Shown here piece by piece: positions 50,106-59,527 of a DNA stretch of 64,000 nucleotides (the first letter of the stretch is position 1; the number at the start of each line of letters is the position of its first letter). The DNA lies in contig NZ_CP082271.1 in assembly GCF_019880365.1 (NCBI RefSeq), forward strand, positions 1,364,001-1,428,000. Direction: 5' to 3'. Made by a program: the position numbers and the translations under genes. This DNA comes from Pseudomonas sp. DNDY-54. Lineage in GTDB: Bacteria > Pseudomonadota > Gammaproteobacteria > Pseudomonadales > Pseudomonadaceae. The notes beneath the pieces are model-generated. The model saw nothing but the letters and a program-made list of their open reading frames with translations, had not been told where the DNA came from and made no database searches.

Positions 50106-50645
50106 ATGGTGACATTCGAGATCAAACCACTCAGCCCCGAAGCTTACCGCCAGCAGACCCGTCGCAGCACCTTGCTGGTGGTGGCGACCTTTGCGGTGCT
50201 GGGGATGGGCTTTGCGACGCTGGCGGTTGCGCTTTTCGGCGAGGCCGGTGCGGACAACCTGCGCCTGAACGTGGCGGGCGTGGTGGCCGGGTTCCTGCTG
50301 ACGGCGGCGTTGGTGCGCCTGGTCTATTGGAAACAGCCCTGGATGCACAGCGCGGTCTATGGCTGGCGCCTCAAGCGCAGCCTGATGAGCGTCACCAATG
50401 CGATGCATCACGTGACGGCGGGCATCGCCGCGGGTGATCCCGACGCGATCAAGCTGCTTCGTTTCTACCATCTTGGACTGACGCAGATGCATCAGCTCGA
50501 CGCTAACAGCGCGTCGCTAAGCGAGGCGGCCGCAGAAATCGATCGGCACCGCGGGCTGATGGAGGCCCGAGGAATGGATACCGACCAGCACCAATTGCAT
50601 GACGAATGGCTCGGCTCGGTGAAGCGCTTCCCCGCGACCAGATGA
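50106..50645 (+). CDS. DUF3087 membrane protein
   Basis: A 179-residue protein starting MVTFEIKPLSPEAYRQQTRR with two membrane segments (about 23-48 and 55-75) and a C-terminal cytoplasmic helical part containing GDPDAIKLLRFYHLGLTQMH. It fits the gammaproteobacterial DUF3087 family. Function unknown. It is divergent from the GNAT gene and 196 bases before the beta-glucosidase gene. Confidence 0.82.
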   Translation: MVTFEIKPLSPEAYRQQTRRSTLLVVATFAVLGMGFATLAVALFGEAGADNLRLNVAGVVAGFLLTAALVRLVYWKQPWMHSAVYGWRLKRSLMSVTNAMHHVTAGIAAGDPDAIKLLRFYHLGLTQMHQLDANSASLSEAAAEIDRHRGLMEARGMDTDQHQLHDEWLGSVKRFPATR

Positions 50646-50841
50646 GGCAGCGCACTCAGCAGGGCGGCAGCGAGCGTCCCCGTAGGGCTTCTGAGTTTGC
50701 TCATACCGGCAACGCTGCCGTTTCGCTCCAGACCGCTGGTTGTGATGAAGGGAAAAACCCATACTCGCGGGTGTTTCGCCGGCCATGCCGGAATCCATGC
50801 CGTTCGCCTATACGTCTCGCTGGCCAAGGAATCTCTGAACA

Positions 50842-53133
50842 ATGAAAAGGCTGTATTTGGTCGGTCTCATGGCCGGTCTTTCGCTGCAATCAGTCGCTGC
50901 CGAGTCCCCGTCCCCTTTGCTGGATAACAAGCCGGCCTTCATCGCGAGCCTGATCGAGCGGATGACGCTGGAGGAAAAGGTTGGCCAGCTGCGGTTGATC
51001 AGTATCGGGGCAGACATGCCTCGCCCGCGCATCCTCGAAGAGCTGGCCGCTGGGCATATCGGCGGCACGTTCAACACCGTGACACGGCACGACAACCGGC
51101 CGATGCAGGAGGCGGCGCTGCGCAGCCGGATGAAAATCCCGATCTTCTTTGCGTACGACGTGGTACACGGTCACCGGACGATCTTTCCGATCGGGCTGGG
51201 CCTGGCGTCGAGCTGGGATCTGGGCACGATCGCGACCAGCGGACGGGTGCAAGCGATCGAAGCCAGTGCCGATGGCCTGGATATGACCTTCGCACCCATG
51301 GTGGATATTTCGCGTGATCCACGCTGGGGGCGGACATCTGAAGGCTTCGGTGAGGATCCCTATCTGGTGTCGGAGATCGCGCGCACCATGGTCCAGGCCT
51401 ATCAGGGCGACTCTCCAGCCGCGGCCGACAGCGTGACCGCCAGTGTCAAACACTTCGCCTTGTACGGGGCGGTAGAAGGTGGGCGCGACTACAACGTCGT
51501 GGATATGAGCCCGATGCGTATGCATCAGGATTTTCTTCCGCCTTATCGTGCGGCCATCGACGCAGGCGCAGGTGGGGTGATGGTGGCGTTGAATGCCATC
51601 AATGGCGTGCCGGCCAGCGCCAACACTTGGCTGTTGCAGGATTTGCTGAAGCGGGACTGGGGTTTCGACGGCGTGGCGCTGAGTGACCACGGCGCAATCA
51701 GCGAGCTGATGCGTCACGGCGTCGCCAAAGATGGCCGCGAGGCTGCTCGCTTGGCGATCAAGGCGGGCATCGACATGAGCATGGCCGACTCGTTGTACCG
51801 CGAGGAATTGCCAGGCCTGGTGGAATCCGGCGATGTCGCGGTTGGCGAAATCGACACAGCGGTTCGCGAGGTGCTGGGCGCCAAATACGACATGGGGCTG
51901 TTCCACGACCCGTTCCGGCGTATCGGCGTCGCTGCGGATGACCCGAAAGATGTCAATGCCGAAAGCCGGCTGCACCGTAAGGCGGCGAGAGCGGTGGCGC
52001 GTGAGTCGATCGTGCTGCTGGAAAACAATGACCACACCCTGCCACTGAACAAGCGCGGGACGATTGCGCTAGTCGGTCCGCTGGCTGATTCGCCGGTCGA
52101 CATGATGGGCAGCTGGTCCGCCGCCGGCGTCGCCAAGCAAGCCGTGACGCTACGCCAGGGAATGCAAAGCGCGCTGGGCAGTGACGCGGTGCTGCTGCAT
52201 GCCCGCGGCGCCAACATTACCGACGACAAGCACATGGTCGACTACCTGAACTTTCTGAATTGGGACAATCCCGAGGTGGTGCAGGACTCGCGCTCGCCGT
52301 CGGCGATGATTGCCGAAGCGGTCGCCATGGCGGAACAAGCCGATGTGATTGTCGCCGCAGTGGGTGAGTCGCGCGGCATGTCTCATGAGGCGTCGAGCCG
52401 CACCAGCTTGCAGATCCCTCAGAGTCAGCAGGCATTGCTCGAGGCGCTCAAGGAAACTGGCAAGCCCCTGGTGCTGGTCTTGATGAACGGGCGACCGCTG
52501 GACCTGAACTGGGCGAAGGCGAATGCCGATGCGGTCGTGGAGACCTGGTTCAGCGGCACTGAAGGCGGCAACGCGATCGCCGACGTGCTGTTCGGTGAGC
52601 ACAACCCTGCCGGCAAATTGCCGATCTCCTTTCCCCGTTCGGTAGGCCAGATTCCGACCTATTACAACCATCTGCGCGTCGGCAGGCCCTATGTCGAAGG
52701 CAAACCTGGCAACTACACCTCGCAGTATTTCGAAGAGCCGAATGGCCCGCTATACCCCTTCGGCTATGGCCTGAGCTATACCGACTTCGAGCTGTCGGAG
52801 GTGAGCCTGTCGAGTCAGACCATGTCGCGGGGTGGTGACCTAGACGTTAGCGTCACCGTAAAAAATGCCGGCCCGCGCGATGGCGCAACGGTCGTGCAGC
52901 TGTATATCCGCGACGAGGTCGCCTCGGTGATCCGACCGGTGAAAGAACTCAAGGATTTCAGCAAGGTTGCCTTGGCCGCGGGCGAGGCTCGGGAGGTCCG
53001 TTTCAAACTCGACGAGGAGGACCTGAAATTCGTCAATGCGCAGCTCAAGCGTGTCGCCGAACCGGGAACCTTTCAGGTACAGATTGGGCTGGATTCGCAA
53101 CGGGTCAAATTAGCGTCTTTCACGTTGCAGTGA
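50842..53133 (+). CDS. bglX: Periplasmic beta-glucosidase BglX, GH3
   Basis: A 763-residue secreted glycoside hydrolase. Signal peptide MKRLYLVGLMAGLSLQSVAA. The GH3 N-terminal barrel has the nucleophile Asp in FDGVALSDHGAI, and the substrate-binding VKHFALYGAVEGGRDYN. The GH3 C-terminal domain (GKPLVLVLMNGRPLDL) and a fibronectin-III-like domain (DVSVTVKNAGPRDGATVVQLY) follow. It hydrolyses beta-glucosides in the periplasm. Its place next to opgGH, which make beta-glucans in the same compartment, suggests a role in glucan turnover. Confidence 0.94.
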   Translation: MKRLYLVGLMAGLSLQSVAAESPSPLLDNKPAFIASLIERMTLEEKVGQLRLISIGADMPRPRILEELAAGHIGGTFNTVTRHDNRPMQEAALRSRMKIPIFFAYDVVHGHRTIFPIGLGLASSWDLGTIATSGRVQAIEASADGLDMTFAPMVDISRDPRWGRTSEGFGEDPYLVSEIARTMVQAYQGDSPAAADSVTASVKHFALYGAVEGGRDYNVVDMSPMRMHQDFLPPYRAAIDAGAGGVMVALNAINGVPASANTWLLQDLLKRDWGFDGVALSDHGAISELMRHGVAKDGREAARLAIKAGIDMSMADSLYREELPGLVESGDVAVGEIDTAVREVLGAKYDMGLFHDPFRRIGVAADDPKDVNAESRLHRKAARAVARESIVLLENNDHTLPLNKRGTIALVGPLADSPVDMMGSWSAAGVAKQAVTLRQGMQSALGSDAVLLHARGANITDDKHMVDYLNFLNWDNPEVVQDSRSPSAMIAEAVAMAEQADVIVAAVGESRGMSHEASSRTSLQIPQSQQALLEALKETGKPLVLVLMNGRPLDLNWAKANADAVVETWFSGTEGGNAIADVLFGEHNPAGKLPISFPRSVGQIPTYYNHLRVGRPYVEGKPGNYTSQYFEEPNGPLYPFGYGLSYTDFELSEVSLSSQTMSRGGDLDVSVTVKNAGPRDGATVVQLYIRDEVASVIRPVKELKDFSKVALAAGEAREVRFKLDEEDLKFVNAQLKRVAEPGTFQVQIGLDSQRVKLASFTLQ

Positions 53134-53368
53134 TGCCTCGTCAAGGCGCGGTGCGCCGCGCCTGTAGCCCGCTTGAGTCAGGCATTCCGCGTCCTTTGAC
53201 GTGCTGAAAAAAAGTCCTCTCAGAGTAGCTATCCGGCGCTATGGCGGCGTGGGATGATTTGCCGCTTCGCTTGGTTGCGCAGGGAATCATTTGCCGCTGC
53301 GGTAGACCAACGATTGCAAACCGGGCCGCAACGCGGCCATCGGTCATCGTGATAGCTCAGGAGGCGAT

Positions 53369-54940
53369 GTGTCACGTACCTTTCATTTCAACGCAGGCGC
53401 TCGCACAGGTCGGGCACTGGGTTTTACGTTGAGTTTGTCCTTGGGGTTGTTTGCCAGCCACGGCTGGGCGTTCAGCCTTGAGGATGTTGCGGTAAAGGCG
53501 GAAAAGCTGGCGACGCAAGACTACGCGCCACCGCAGAGCAATCTGCCCCCCGTGTTTCGCAACATGGCGTTCGCGGATTACCAGCAGCTGCGTTTCCGTG
53601 GCGACAAAGCGCTATGGAAAGCTGAACCCACGCCATTCGAGCTGCAGTTTTACCATCAGGGCATGCATTTCAATGTGCCTGTGCGGATCAACGAGATCAC
53701 CGCCAATGGCGTCGAGAAGATCCGTTACGAGCCGGAAATGTTCGAGTTCGGCAACGTTGAGGTCGAGCCCGCCGCGTTGGAAAATCTCGGCTTCGCGGGT
53801 TTCAAGGTGCTCTATCCGCTGAACAAGGCGGACAAGGCAGACGAGCTGATGACGCTGCTGGGCGCGAGCTATTTTCGGGTGATCGGCAAGGACCAAGTGT
53901 ATGGTCTGTCCGCGCGGGGGCTGGCGATCGACACGGCGCTGCCCAGCGGCGAGGAATTTCCGCGCTTTCGCGAGTTCTGGGTCGAGCGCCCGCAAGCCGA
54001 TCGCCGCAATTTGGTGATCTACGCCTTGCTGGATTCGCCGCGCGCCACCGGTGCTTATCGGATGGTGGTTACGCCGGGTAAGGACAGCACCGTTGACGTA
54101 CAGGCGCGCGTGTATCTGCGTGAGCCGGTTGAAAAGCTCGGCCTTGGCGCGCTGACCAGCATGTATCTGTTCGGCGCCAACCAGCCGAGTCAGTTGCTCA
54201 ACTACCGTCCGCAGCTGCACGACTCTGAGGGGCTGGCGATCCACACCGGCAATGACGAGTGGATCTGGCGACCGCTGAACAACCCCAAGCGACTGTCCAT
54301 CAGCAGTTACAGCGTCGAAAACCCGCGCGGCTTTGGCCTGCTCCAGCGCACCCGGGATTTTGGGCGCTATGAAGACCTGGACGATCGTTACGAGCTGCGA
54401 CCCAGTGGATGGGTCGAGCCCAAGGGTGACTGGGGGAAAGGACGGGTCGAACTGATCGAAATTCCGACGCCGGACGAAACCAACGACAACATTGTTGCGT
54501 TCTGGGTACCGGAAGAGCGGCCGGAACCCGGCAAGCCGCTGGATTTCGCGTACCGCCTGCACTTCACCATGGATGAGCCGGCGCTGCATGACCCCGAGTT
54601 GGCGTGGGTCAGCCAGACGCGGCTCTCTACCGGCGACGTAAAACAGTCGAATCTGATCCGGCAACCTGATGGCAGCACCGCTCTGATTGTCGACTTCGTC
54701 GGGCCCAACCTGGCCGCGCTGGTCGCCGATGCAGCCGTGAGCACCCGGGTGAGCATCGGTGAAAACGCCGAGCTGGTGGAAAACAACCTCCGGCATAACC
54801 CCGTGACCAAAGGCTGGCGTCTGACCTTGCGCTTGAAGGTGCGTGATCCCAAGCGCCCTGTAGAGCTGAGGGCTGCACTGGTGGAAGGCGAGAAGACGCT
54901 TTCCGAAACCTGGAGCTACCAGATCCCAACCAATGAGTAA
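53369..54940 (+). CDS. opgG: Osmoregulated periplasmic glucan synthesis protein OpgG
   Basis: A 523-residue periplasmic protein needed for backbone branching of osmoregulated periplasmic glucans. GTG at 53369 follows AGGAGG at a spacing of five. A signal peptide (LGFTLSLSLGLFASHGWA) is cleaved before FSLEDVAVKAEKLA. The OpgG core includes YQQLRFRGDKALWK and FREFWVERPQADRRNLVIYA. The 235-base gap before it has only a short direct repeat ATTTGCCGCT (53257, 53289). Its stop overlaps opgH by eight bases. Confidence 0.97.
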   Translation: MSRTFHFNAGARTGRALGFTLSLSLGLFASHGWAFSLEDVAVKAEKLATQDYAPPQSNLPPVFRNMAFADYQQLRFRGDKALWKAEPTPFELQFYHQGMHFNVPVRINEITANGVEKIRYEPEMFEFGNVEVEPAALENLGFAGFKVLYPLNKADKADELMTLLGASYFRVIGKDQVYGLSARGLAIDTALPSGEEFPRFREFWVERPQADRRNLVIYALLDSPRATGAYRMVVTPGKDSTVDVQARVYLREPVEKLGLGALTSMYLFGANQPSQLLNYRPQLHDSEGLAIHTGNDEWIWRPLNNPKRLSISSYSVENPRGFGLLQRTRDFGRYEDLDDRYELRPSGWVEPKGDWGKGRVELIEIPTPDETNDNIVAFWVPEERPEPGKPLDFAYRLHFTMDEPALHDPELAWVSQTRLSTGDVKQSNLIRQPDGSTALIVDFVGPNLAALVADAAVSTRVSIGENAELVENNLRHNPVTKGWRLTLRLKVRDPKRPVELRAALVEGEKTLSETWSYQIPTNE

Positions 54941-57509
54941 TCCCGTGGAGCCTTCGATTACCGGTCGCTACATCAGCCAGCTGCCGCTCGATGATGCGCA
55001 GCGCCAAGCCTTGCTCAGCGAGGTGGAGCAGGGCAGCGGCGGGCTGGAGGATGTCCATCGAGCCCTGGGCCGCACCGTACCGGATGCCGACTCGGTATCG
55101 AGCGGCGGCGATTTGCTCGGCTCGGTGGCCGCCCGCTTGAGGCTCGGCTGGGGTGAAACCTTCGAGCGTGCACGGGCGTTGACTCGCGACCATCAGGGGC
55201 GCGTGTGCATCCGCTCGACACCGCCGATTGTGCGGACTCGAATGGTGCCTGAGCCGTGGCATACCAACGTACTGCGTCTGAGCTGGTGGCGCCTGCTGCG
55301 CAAAAAGAACCGTACGGTGGAGCTGCCACCTGCGCAGTCCGTTGATCGCTCGGGCTGGCGTAGAGTCGCCGCGTTCCGTCGCACCACGTTGCTGGTGCTG
55401 ATGCTGGTACAGACGGTGATTGCCACCTGGCACATGAAATCCGTGCTGCCTTATCAGGGCTGGGCACTGATTGATCTGCAGGAAGTGTTTCTGCAACCGT
55501 GGCAGGAGTCAGCGCGGCAGATTCTTCCGTACGTGGTGCAGACGAGCATTCTTTTGCTGTTCGCCTTGCTGTTCTGCTGGGTTTCGGTGGGGTTCTGGAC
55601 AGCGCTGATGGGGTTCTTCCAGCTGCTCAAAGGGCACGATCAATACAACATCTCCGCCAGCACCTTAGGCGACGAACCGATCCCGCGCGAGGCGCGCACC
55701 GCACTGGTGATGCCAATCGCCAACGAAGATGTGCCGCGCGTGTTCGCCGGGCTTCGGGCAACCTACGAATCGCTCAAGGCGACCGGGCATCTGGAGCATT
55801 TCGATATCTTCGTGCTCAGCGACAGTAATGACCCGGATAAGTGCGTCGCGGAACAAAAGGCCTGGCTGGAGGTGTGCAAGGAGGTGGACGGCTTCGGGCA
55901 TATCTTCTATCGGCGTCGCCGTCGACGCGTGAAACGCAAGAGCGGGAATATCGATGACTTCTGTCGTCGCTGGGGCAGCAGTTACCGTTACATGGTTGTG
56001 CTGGATGCCGACAGCGTGATGAGCGGTGAATGCCTGACCAGCCTGGTGCGCTTGATGGAAGCCAACCCGGGCGCCGGCATCATCCAGACCGCGCCGAAGG
56101 CATCGGGAATGGACACGCTTTACGCGCGGATGCAGCAGTTCGCCACGCGGGTTTACGGGCCTCTGTTCACTGCCGGGCTCAATTTCTGGCAGCTGGGGGA
56201 GTCCCACTACTGGGGCCACAACGCGATCATCCGGGTCAAACCCTTCATAGAACATTGTGCGCTAGCGCCGCTGCCGGGTAAGGGCTCGTTTGCCGGCGAT
56301 ATCCTTTCTCATGACTTCGTCGAAGCGGCGCTGATGCGCCGGGCTGGATGGGGCGTATGGATCGCCTACGACCTGCCAGGAAGCTATGAAGAGCTGCCAC
56401 CGAACCTGCTCGACGAGCTCAAGCGCGACCGTCGTTGGTGTCACGGCAATTTGATGAACTTCCGGCTGTTCCTCGTGAAGGGCATGCACACCGTCCATCG
56501 TTTCGTATTTCTGACTGGGGTCATGTCGTACCTGTCTGCGCCGCTCTGGTTCGTGTTCCTGGCGCTCTCAACCGGCCTGCTGGCGATTCATACGTTGATG
56601 GTGCCTGAGTACTTCCTGCAGCCGAATCAGCTGTACCCGCTGTGGCCGGAATGGCATCCGCAGGAAGCGATCGCGTTGTTCTCCGCGACGCTGACCTTGT
56701 TGTTCCTGCCCAAGTTGCTCAGCGTTCTGCTGATCTGCATCCAGGGCGCGCACGAGTACGGCGGCCGCATTCGCCTGGTGTTGTCGATGGTGTTAGAGAC
56801 CCTGTTCTCGATGCTGGCCGCGCCGGTCCGCATGCTGTTCCACACCGTGTTCGTGACCGCCGCATTCCTTGGCTGGTCGGTGCAGTGGAACTCACCGCAG
56901 CGCGCTGACAATGCGACGCCCTGGGGTGAAGCCTTGCGTCGACACGGCCCGCAGATGCTGTTGGGCGCGCTCTGGACCGGGCTGGTGGCCTGGCTCGATC
57001 CGGCGTTTCTGTGGTGGCTGGCGCCGATTGTGGTGTCGCTGATGCTCTCGGCCCCCGTGTCGGTGATCACCAGCCGTACTGGCCTCGGCCTCGCTGCGTT
57101 CCGTCGGAAGCTTTTTCTGATCCCGGAGGAGTTCAATCCTCCGCAGGAACTCGCGTCGACCGACCGCTACACGCGAGAGAATCACGACAACGCGCTGCAC
57201 GACGGCTTTATCGCGGCGACAGTAGACCCGATCTACAACGCGCTCGTTTGTGGGATGGCACGCGCCCGGCATGCCAAGGTCGTTCCGGGTGCAGAAGTAC
57301 TGCGGGAGCAGCGCATGCAACAGATTCTCGATGCCGGTCCCGACGGCGCGGCAGAAGCGGCGCGTTGGCGTTTACTGAACGACCCGGACGGGATGGCGCG
57401 GCTCCACCTGCGCGTCTGGCAGGACGAGCGTTATCAGGCGTGGCGTGACGCCTATCGTCAGCCAGCGCTGGCTGGGCAGGCACCAATCGAGGTCGTTTCC
57501 GTACCGTAA
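54933..57509 (+). CDS. opgH: Glucans biosynthesis glucosyltransferase OpgH
   Basis: An 858-residue inner-membrane GT2 enzyme that polymerises UDP-glucose into linear beta-1,2-glucan. It has membrane segments near 145-165 and 200-230, the GT domain with VLDADSVMSGE (metal-binding DxD), and the ELKRDRRWCHGN motif (R/QxxRW), followed by a cluster of C-terminal membrane segments. In some bacteria OpgH also couples UDP-glucose level to cell size through FtsZ. It is coupled to opgG. Confidence 0.97.
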   Translation: MSNPVEPSITGRYISQLPLDDAQRQALLSEVEQGSGGLEDVHRALGRTVPDADSVSSGGDLLGSVAARLRLGWGETFERARALTRDHQGRVCIRSTPPIVRTRMVPEPWHTNVLRLSWWRLLRKKNRTVELPPAQSVDRSGWRRVAAFRRTTLLVLMLVQTVIATWHMKSVLPYQGWALIDLQEVFLQPWQESARQILPYVVQTSILLLFALLFCWVSVGFWTALMGFFQLLKGHDQYNISASTLGDEPIPREARTALVMPIANEDVPRVFAGLRATYESLKATGHLEHFDIFVLSDSNDPDKCVAEQKAWLEVCKEVDGFGHIFYRRRRRRVKRKSGNIDDFCRRWGSSYRYMVVLDADSVMSGECLTSLVRLMEANPGAGIIQTAPKASGMDTLYARMQQFATRVYGPLFTAGLNFWQLGESHYWGHNAIIRVKPFIEHCALAPLPGKGSFAGDILSHDFVEAALMRRAGWGVWIAYDLPGSYEELPPNLLDELKRDRRWCHGNLMNFRLFLVKGMHTVHRFVFLTGVMSYLSAPLWFVFLALSTGLLAIHTLMVPEYFLQPNQLYPLWPEWHPQEAIALFSATLTLLFLPKLLSVLLICIQGAHEYGGRIRLVLSMVLETLFSMLAAPVRMLFHTVFVTAAFLGWSVQWNSPQRADNATPWGEALRRHGPQMLLGALWTGLVAWLDPAFLWWLAPIVVSLMLSAPVSVITSRTGLGLAAFRRKLFLIPEEFNPPQELASTDRYTRENHDNALHDGFIAATVDPIYNALVCGMARARHAKVVPGAEVLREQRMQQILDAGPDGAAEAARWRLLNDPDGMARLHLRVWQDERYQAWRDAYRQPALAGQAPIEVVSVP

Positions 57510-57523
57510 GCCGCACCGCTCGA

Positions 57524-57558
57524 CCACCGCCACGTGATGAACCACCACGTGGCGGTGG
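57524..57558. terminator. Hairpin between opgH and the copper operon
   Basis: A perfect 13-bp stem CCACCGCCACGTG / CACGTGGCGGTGG with a nine-base loop lies between convergent opgH and the cytochrome c gene. No T tract is present on either side. It probably serves both directions. Confidence 0.65.
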
Positions 57559-57565
57559 CAGGTGC

Positions 57566-58237
57566 TCAATGAGGGTGATCGGTGCCGTCGGCATGGCGGT
57601 GCAGATCGGGTGTTGCGGGCTGCGCTGGATGATGCTGCTCAACCGACCGCTCGCCGTCATGAGGTCGCGTGTTGGCAGGCGCTGGATTGTGGTTCTGCAT
57701 AGCTGTCTCACCGCCGCCGTGCTGGTGACCGCCACTCGCTGCAACCAAGGCCTGATAGTCCATGGGCGTCAGCGCTGGCAGCTGCTCCAGAAGGGCGATC
57801 AACCCCCAGATGTAACGGTCGTCCATGCTCTGGCCCCAGGCGGGCATGCCGGTGGCTTTGATGCCGTGTTTGATCGTCCAGAAATCGTGCGCCGGCTCGT
57901 GCTTGCGGTTGGCATCCGTGAGGTCCGGCGGGGCAGGGTTGAGGGCGTTGCTCAGCTCGGTGGATTGGACGCCCGGTGCGAGGTGGCACATCGCGCACAT
58001 CGCATCGTAGTTGCCAGCCCCCGACCTGATCAGTTCCGCATCGCTCAGGTCCGGCACAAGGATATCGTCGGCGCGAACGGCGATTGAGCGTTCGCGTGCT
58101 GTTTCCAATAGCGCCCGGACCGGCGCGCTATGAGGTGTATCTGCAGCCACATTGACGACGCCGGAATAGACCACGCCAGCACCGATCAGTATCAGCACAA
58201 GCGCAGCCAGCAGCAGTGTCGCTAACGTTTTGAGCAT
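57566..58237 (-). CDS. Membrane-anchored cytochrome c with His-rich tail, copper operon
   Basis: A 223-residue protein. An N-terminal anchor (TLATLLLAALVLILIGAGVVY) leads to one class I heme c site, CAMCH, with a probable Met ligand in ATGMPAWGQSM. The last 55 residues are rich in His and Pro (HQHGGGE, VEQHHPAQ, LHRHADGTDHPH) and could bind copper. It is the last gene of the copper operon, 12 bases after copB. It may pass electrons from CopA-type copper oxidation to the respiratory chain; that is inference. Confidence 0.88.
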   Translation of the reverse strand: MLKTLATLLLAALVLILIGAGVVYSGVVNVAADTPHSAPVRALLETARERSIAVRADDILVPDLSDAELIRSGAGNYDAMCAMCHLAPGVQSTELSNALNPAPPDLTDANRKHEPAHDFWTIKHGIKATGMPAWGQSMDDRYIWGLIALLEQLPALTPMDYQALVAASGGHQHGGGETAMQNHNPAPANTRPHDGERSVEQHHPAQPATPDLHRHADGTDHPH

Positions 58238-58249
58238 GGTTGTTCGGCC

Positions 58250-59197
58250 TTAAAACCAGAACCGGATACCCGCCACCAGGCGAGTTTCGCGGGTGTCTTC
58301 CCCGTCGAGGCGTGCTAGATCAGCGGTGTTGCCATAGGCGCGGTGCCAGCTTACGCCCACATAGGGCGCGAACTGACGGCTGATCTCGTAGCGTAGGCGC
58401 AGACCAACCCCCGCGTCGCTCAAACCGGAACCGATGCCTCGGCGCTCGTCGTTGCGACCATGCAGGTTGACTTCGGCCGTGGGCTGCAACACCCAGCGCT
58501 GCGTCAGCAACAGATCGTACTCAGCCTCGAGGCGCAACGCAGTCTGGCCACCCTCGCCAACGAAAGCCGTCGCTTCGGTTTCCAATCCGTATAGCGGCAT
58601 ACCCTGCACGCCGAAAGCGGCCCAGGTTTGTGGCGAGCCGGGTTTGAAGTCCTGGCGCACACCGGCAACCGTTTCCCACCATGGGCCGATGGCATGGCTC
58701 CAGAGCAGCTGCAATTCGGCTTCTTCGGTATGACCGTTCGTTCGCTCGCCTTCTGAGCGAAAGGCCAGACGGTCGATATCACCGCCCGCCCAACCGCTCA
58801 GATCCCAGGCCAGCGTGCTGCCGTCATCGGCGTCCTGCCATTCCAGCTCGTCGGCGACAAACATGAAATGGGTGCCACCTTGGTGCATGCCATGATCGGG
58901 AATATCCGGAATGGCTGCCGCTATATCGGCGGGATCGAGCGTCGGGATCGGGCTGCGCGTTTGCTGGCTTGGTGGGATTCCCGTTTTGGGCGGATGCGGC
59001 ATTGAATGCCCCGAGTGGTCCATCGCGCCGTGATCCATCTGGCCGTGGTGGGGCCGGGCGGTATCGTGGCTCGGCGATGTATGCGCCGGGGCATTTGGCG
59101 AATGACCACCATGACCCGAGTGATCCTCGGCTTCCTGCGCCTGGGTGGTGGCGGCTGCCAGACAGAGCGCGCTGATCAGCGGCAGTTTAATGGTCAT
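58250..59197 (-). CDS. copB: Copper resistance protein B, outer membrane
   Basis: A 315-residue outer-membrane protein from the ATG at 59197 (MTIKLPLISALCLAAATTQA signal). A His/Met-rich stretch (HSGHGGHSPN, MDHGAMDHSGHSM) precedes the CopB beta-barrel (FVADELEWQDADDGSTLAWD and the end RLVAGIRFWF with a terminal aromatic residue). It is part of the CopAB copper-sequestering system. Its start overlaps the end of the previous gene by 11 bases. Confidence 0.93.
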   Translation of the reverse strand: MTIKLPLISALCLAAATTQAQEAEDHSGHGGHSPNAPAHTSPSHDTARPHHGQMDHGAMDHSGHSMPHPPKTGIPPSQQTRSPIPTLDPADIAAAIPDIPDHGMHQGGTHFMFVADELEWQDADDGSTLAWDLSGWAGGDIDRLAFRSEGERTNGHTEEAELQLLWSHAIGPWWETVAGVRQDFKPGSPQTWAAFGVQGMPLYGLETEATAFVGEGGQTALRLEAEYDLLLTQRWVLQPTAEVNLHGRNDERRGIGSGLSDAGVGLRLRYEISRQFAPYVGVSWHRAYGNTADLARLDGEDTRETRLVAGIRFWF

Positions 59198-59516
59198 GCT
59201 TTGGGTTCTTGCTGCTGGTTCCATCAGGCTGTTGCTGCCCTTGTTCCATGTTGCCGTGGCCCATCTGTCCTGAGCCCATGTGCTGCTCGTGCATCTGCAT
59301 CATCTTGTCGTGATCCATGCCCTCATGACTCATGCCGTCGCGTTTCATCGTTGCCCCGGGTTGCGACACTGGAGCGTCGGTCTCAGGCGCCTGCTGCGTC
59401 GCGGCGGCGCTGTTCGAATGGTGGTTGCCGTGCTCGCCTTGCGCGTGAGCGCCGCCAAAGGGCAGGGCGGCAATCAGGCCGAGCGCGAGCAGGGCGTTGC
59501 GCTGGGTAATGCTCAT
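59187..59516 (-). CDS. Met/His-rich periplasmic copper-binding protein
   Basis: A 109-residue protein from the ATG at 59516, preceded by GGAGAAG; an ATG at 59531 overlapping the copA stop is the alternative. The signal peptide is MSITQRNALLALGLIAALPFG to about AHA. The mature part is low-complexity, with repeats such as DGMSHEGMDHDKMMQMHEQH and GSGQMGHGNMEQ, like periplasmic copper chaperones or sponges. No folded domain recognised. It sits between copA and copB. Confidence 0.85.
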   Translation of the reverse strand: MSITQRNALLALGLIAALPFGGAHAQGEHGNHHSNSAAATQQAPETDAPVSQPGATMKRDGMSHEGMDHDKMMQMHEQHMGSGQMGHGNMEQGQQQPDGTSSKNPKHDH

Positions 59517-59527
59517 AATCTTCTCCG

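Noticed and set aside
49974..50492. 173-codon N-terminal extension of the minus-strand GNAT gene
   Set aside because: Antisense to the DUF3087 gene; the good ribosome site and the family start are at 49973.
53257..53298. Direct repeat ATTTGCCGCT upstream of opgG as an operator pair
   Set aside because: Only ten bases, 32 apart and asymmetric; chance occurrence cannot be excluded.
53612..54796. 394-codon open frame antisense to opgG
   Set aside because: Fully covered by opgG, with a composition typical of a reverse-strand shadow.
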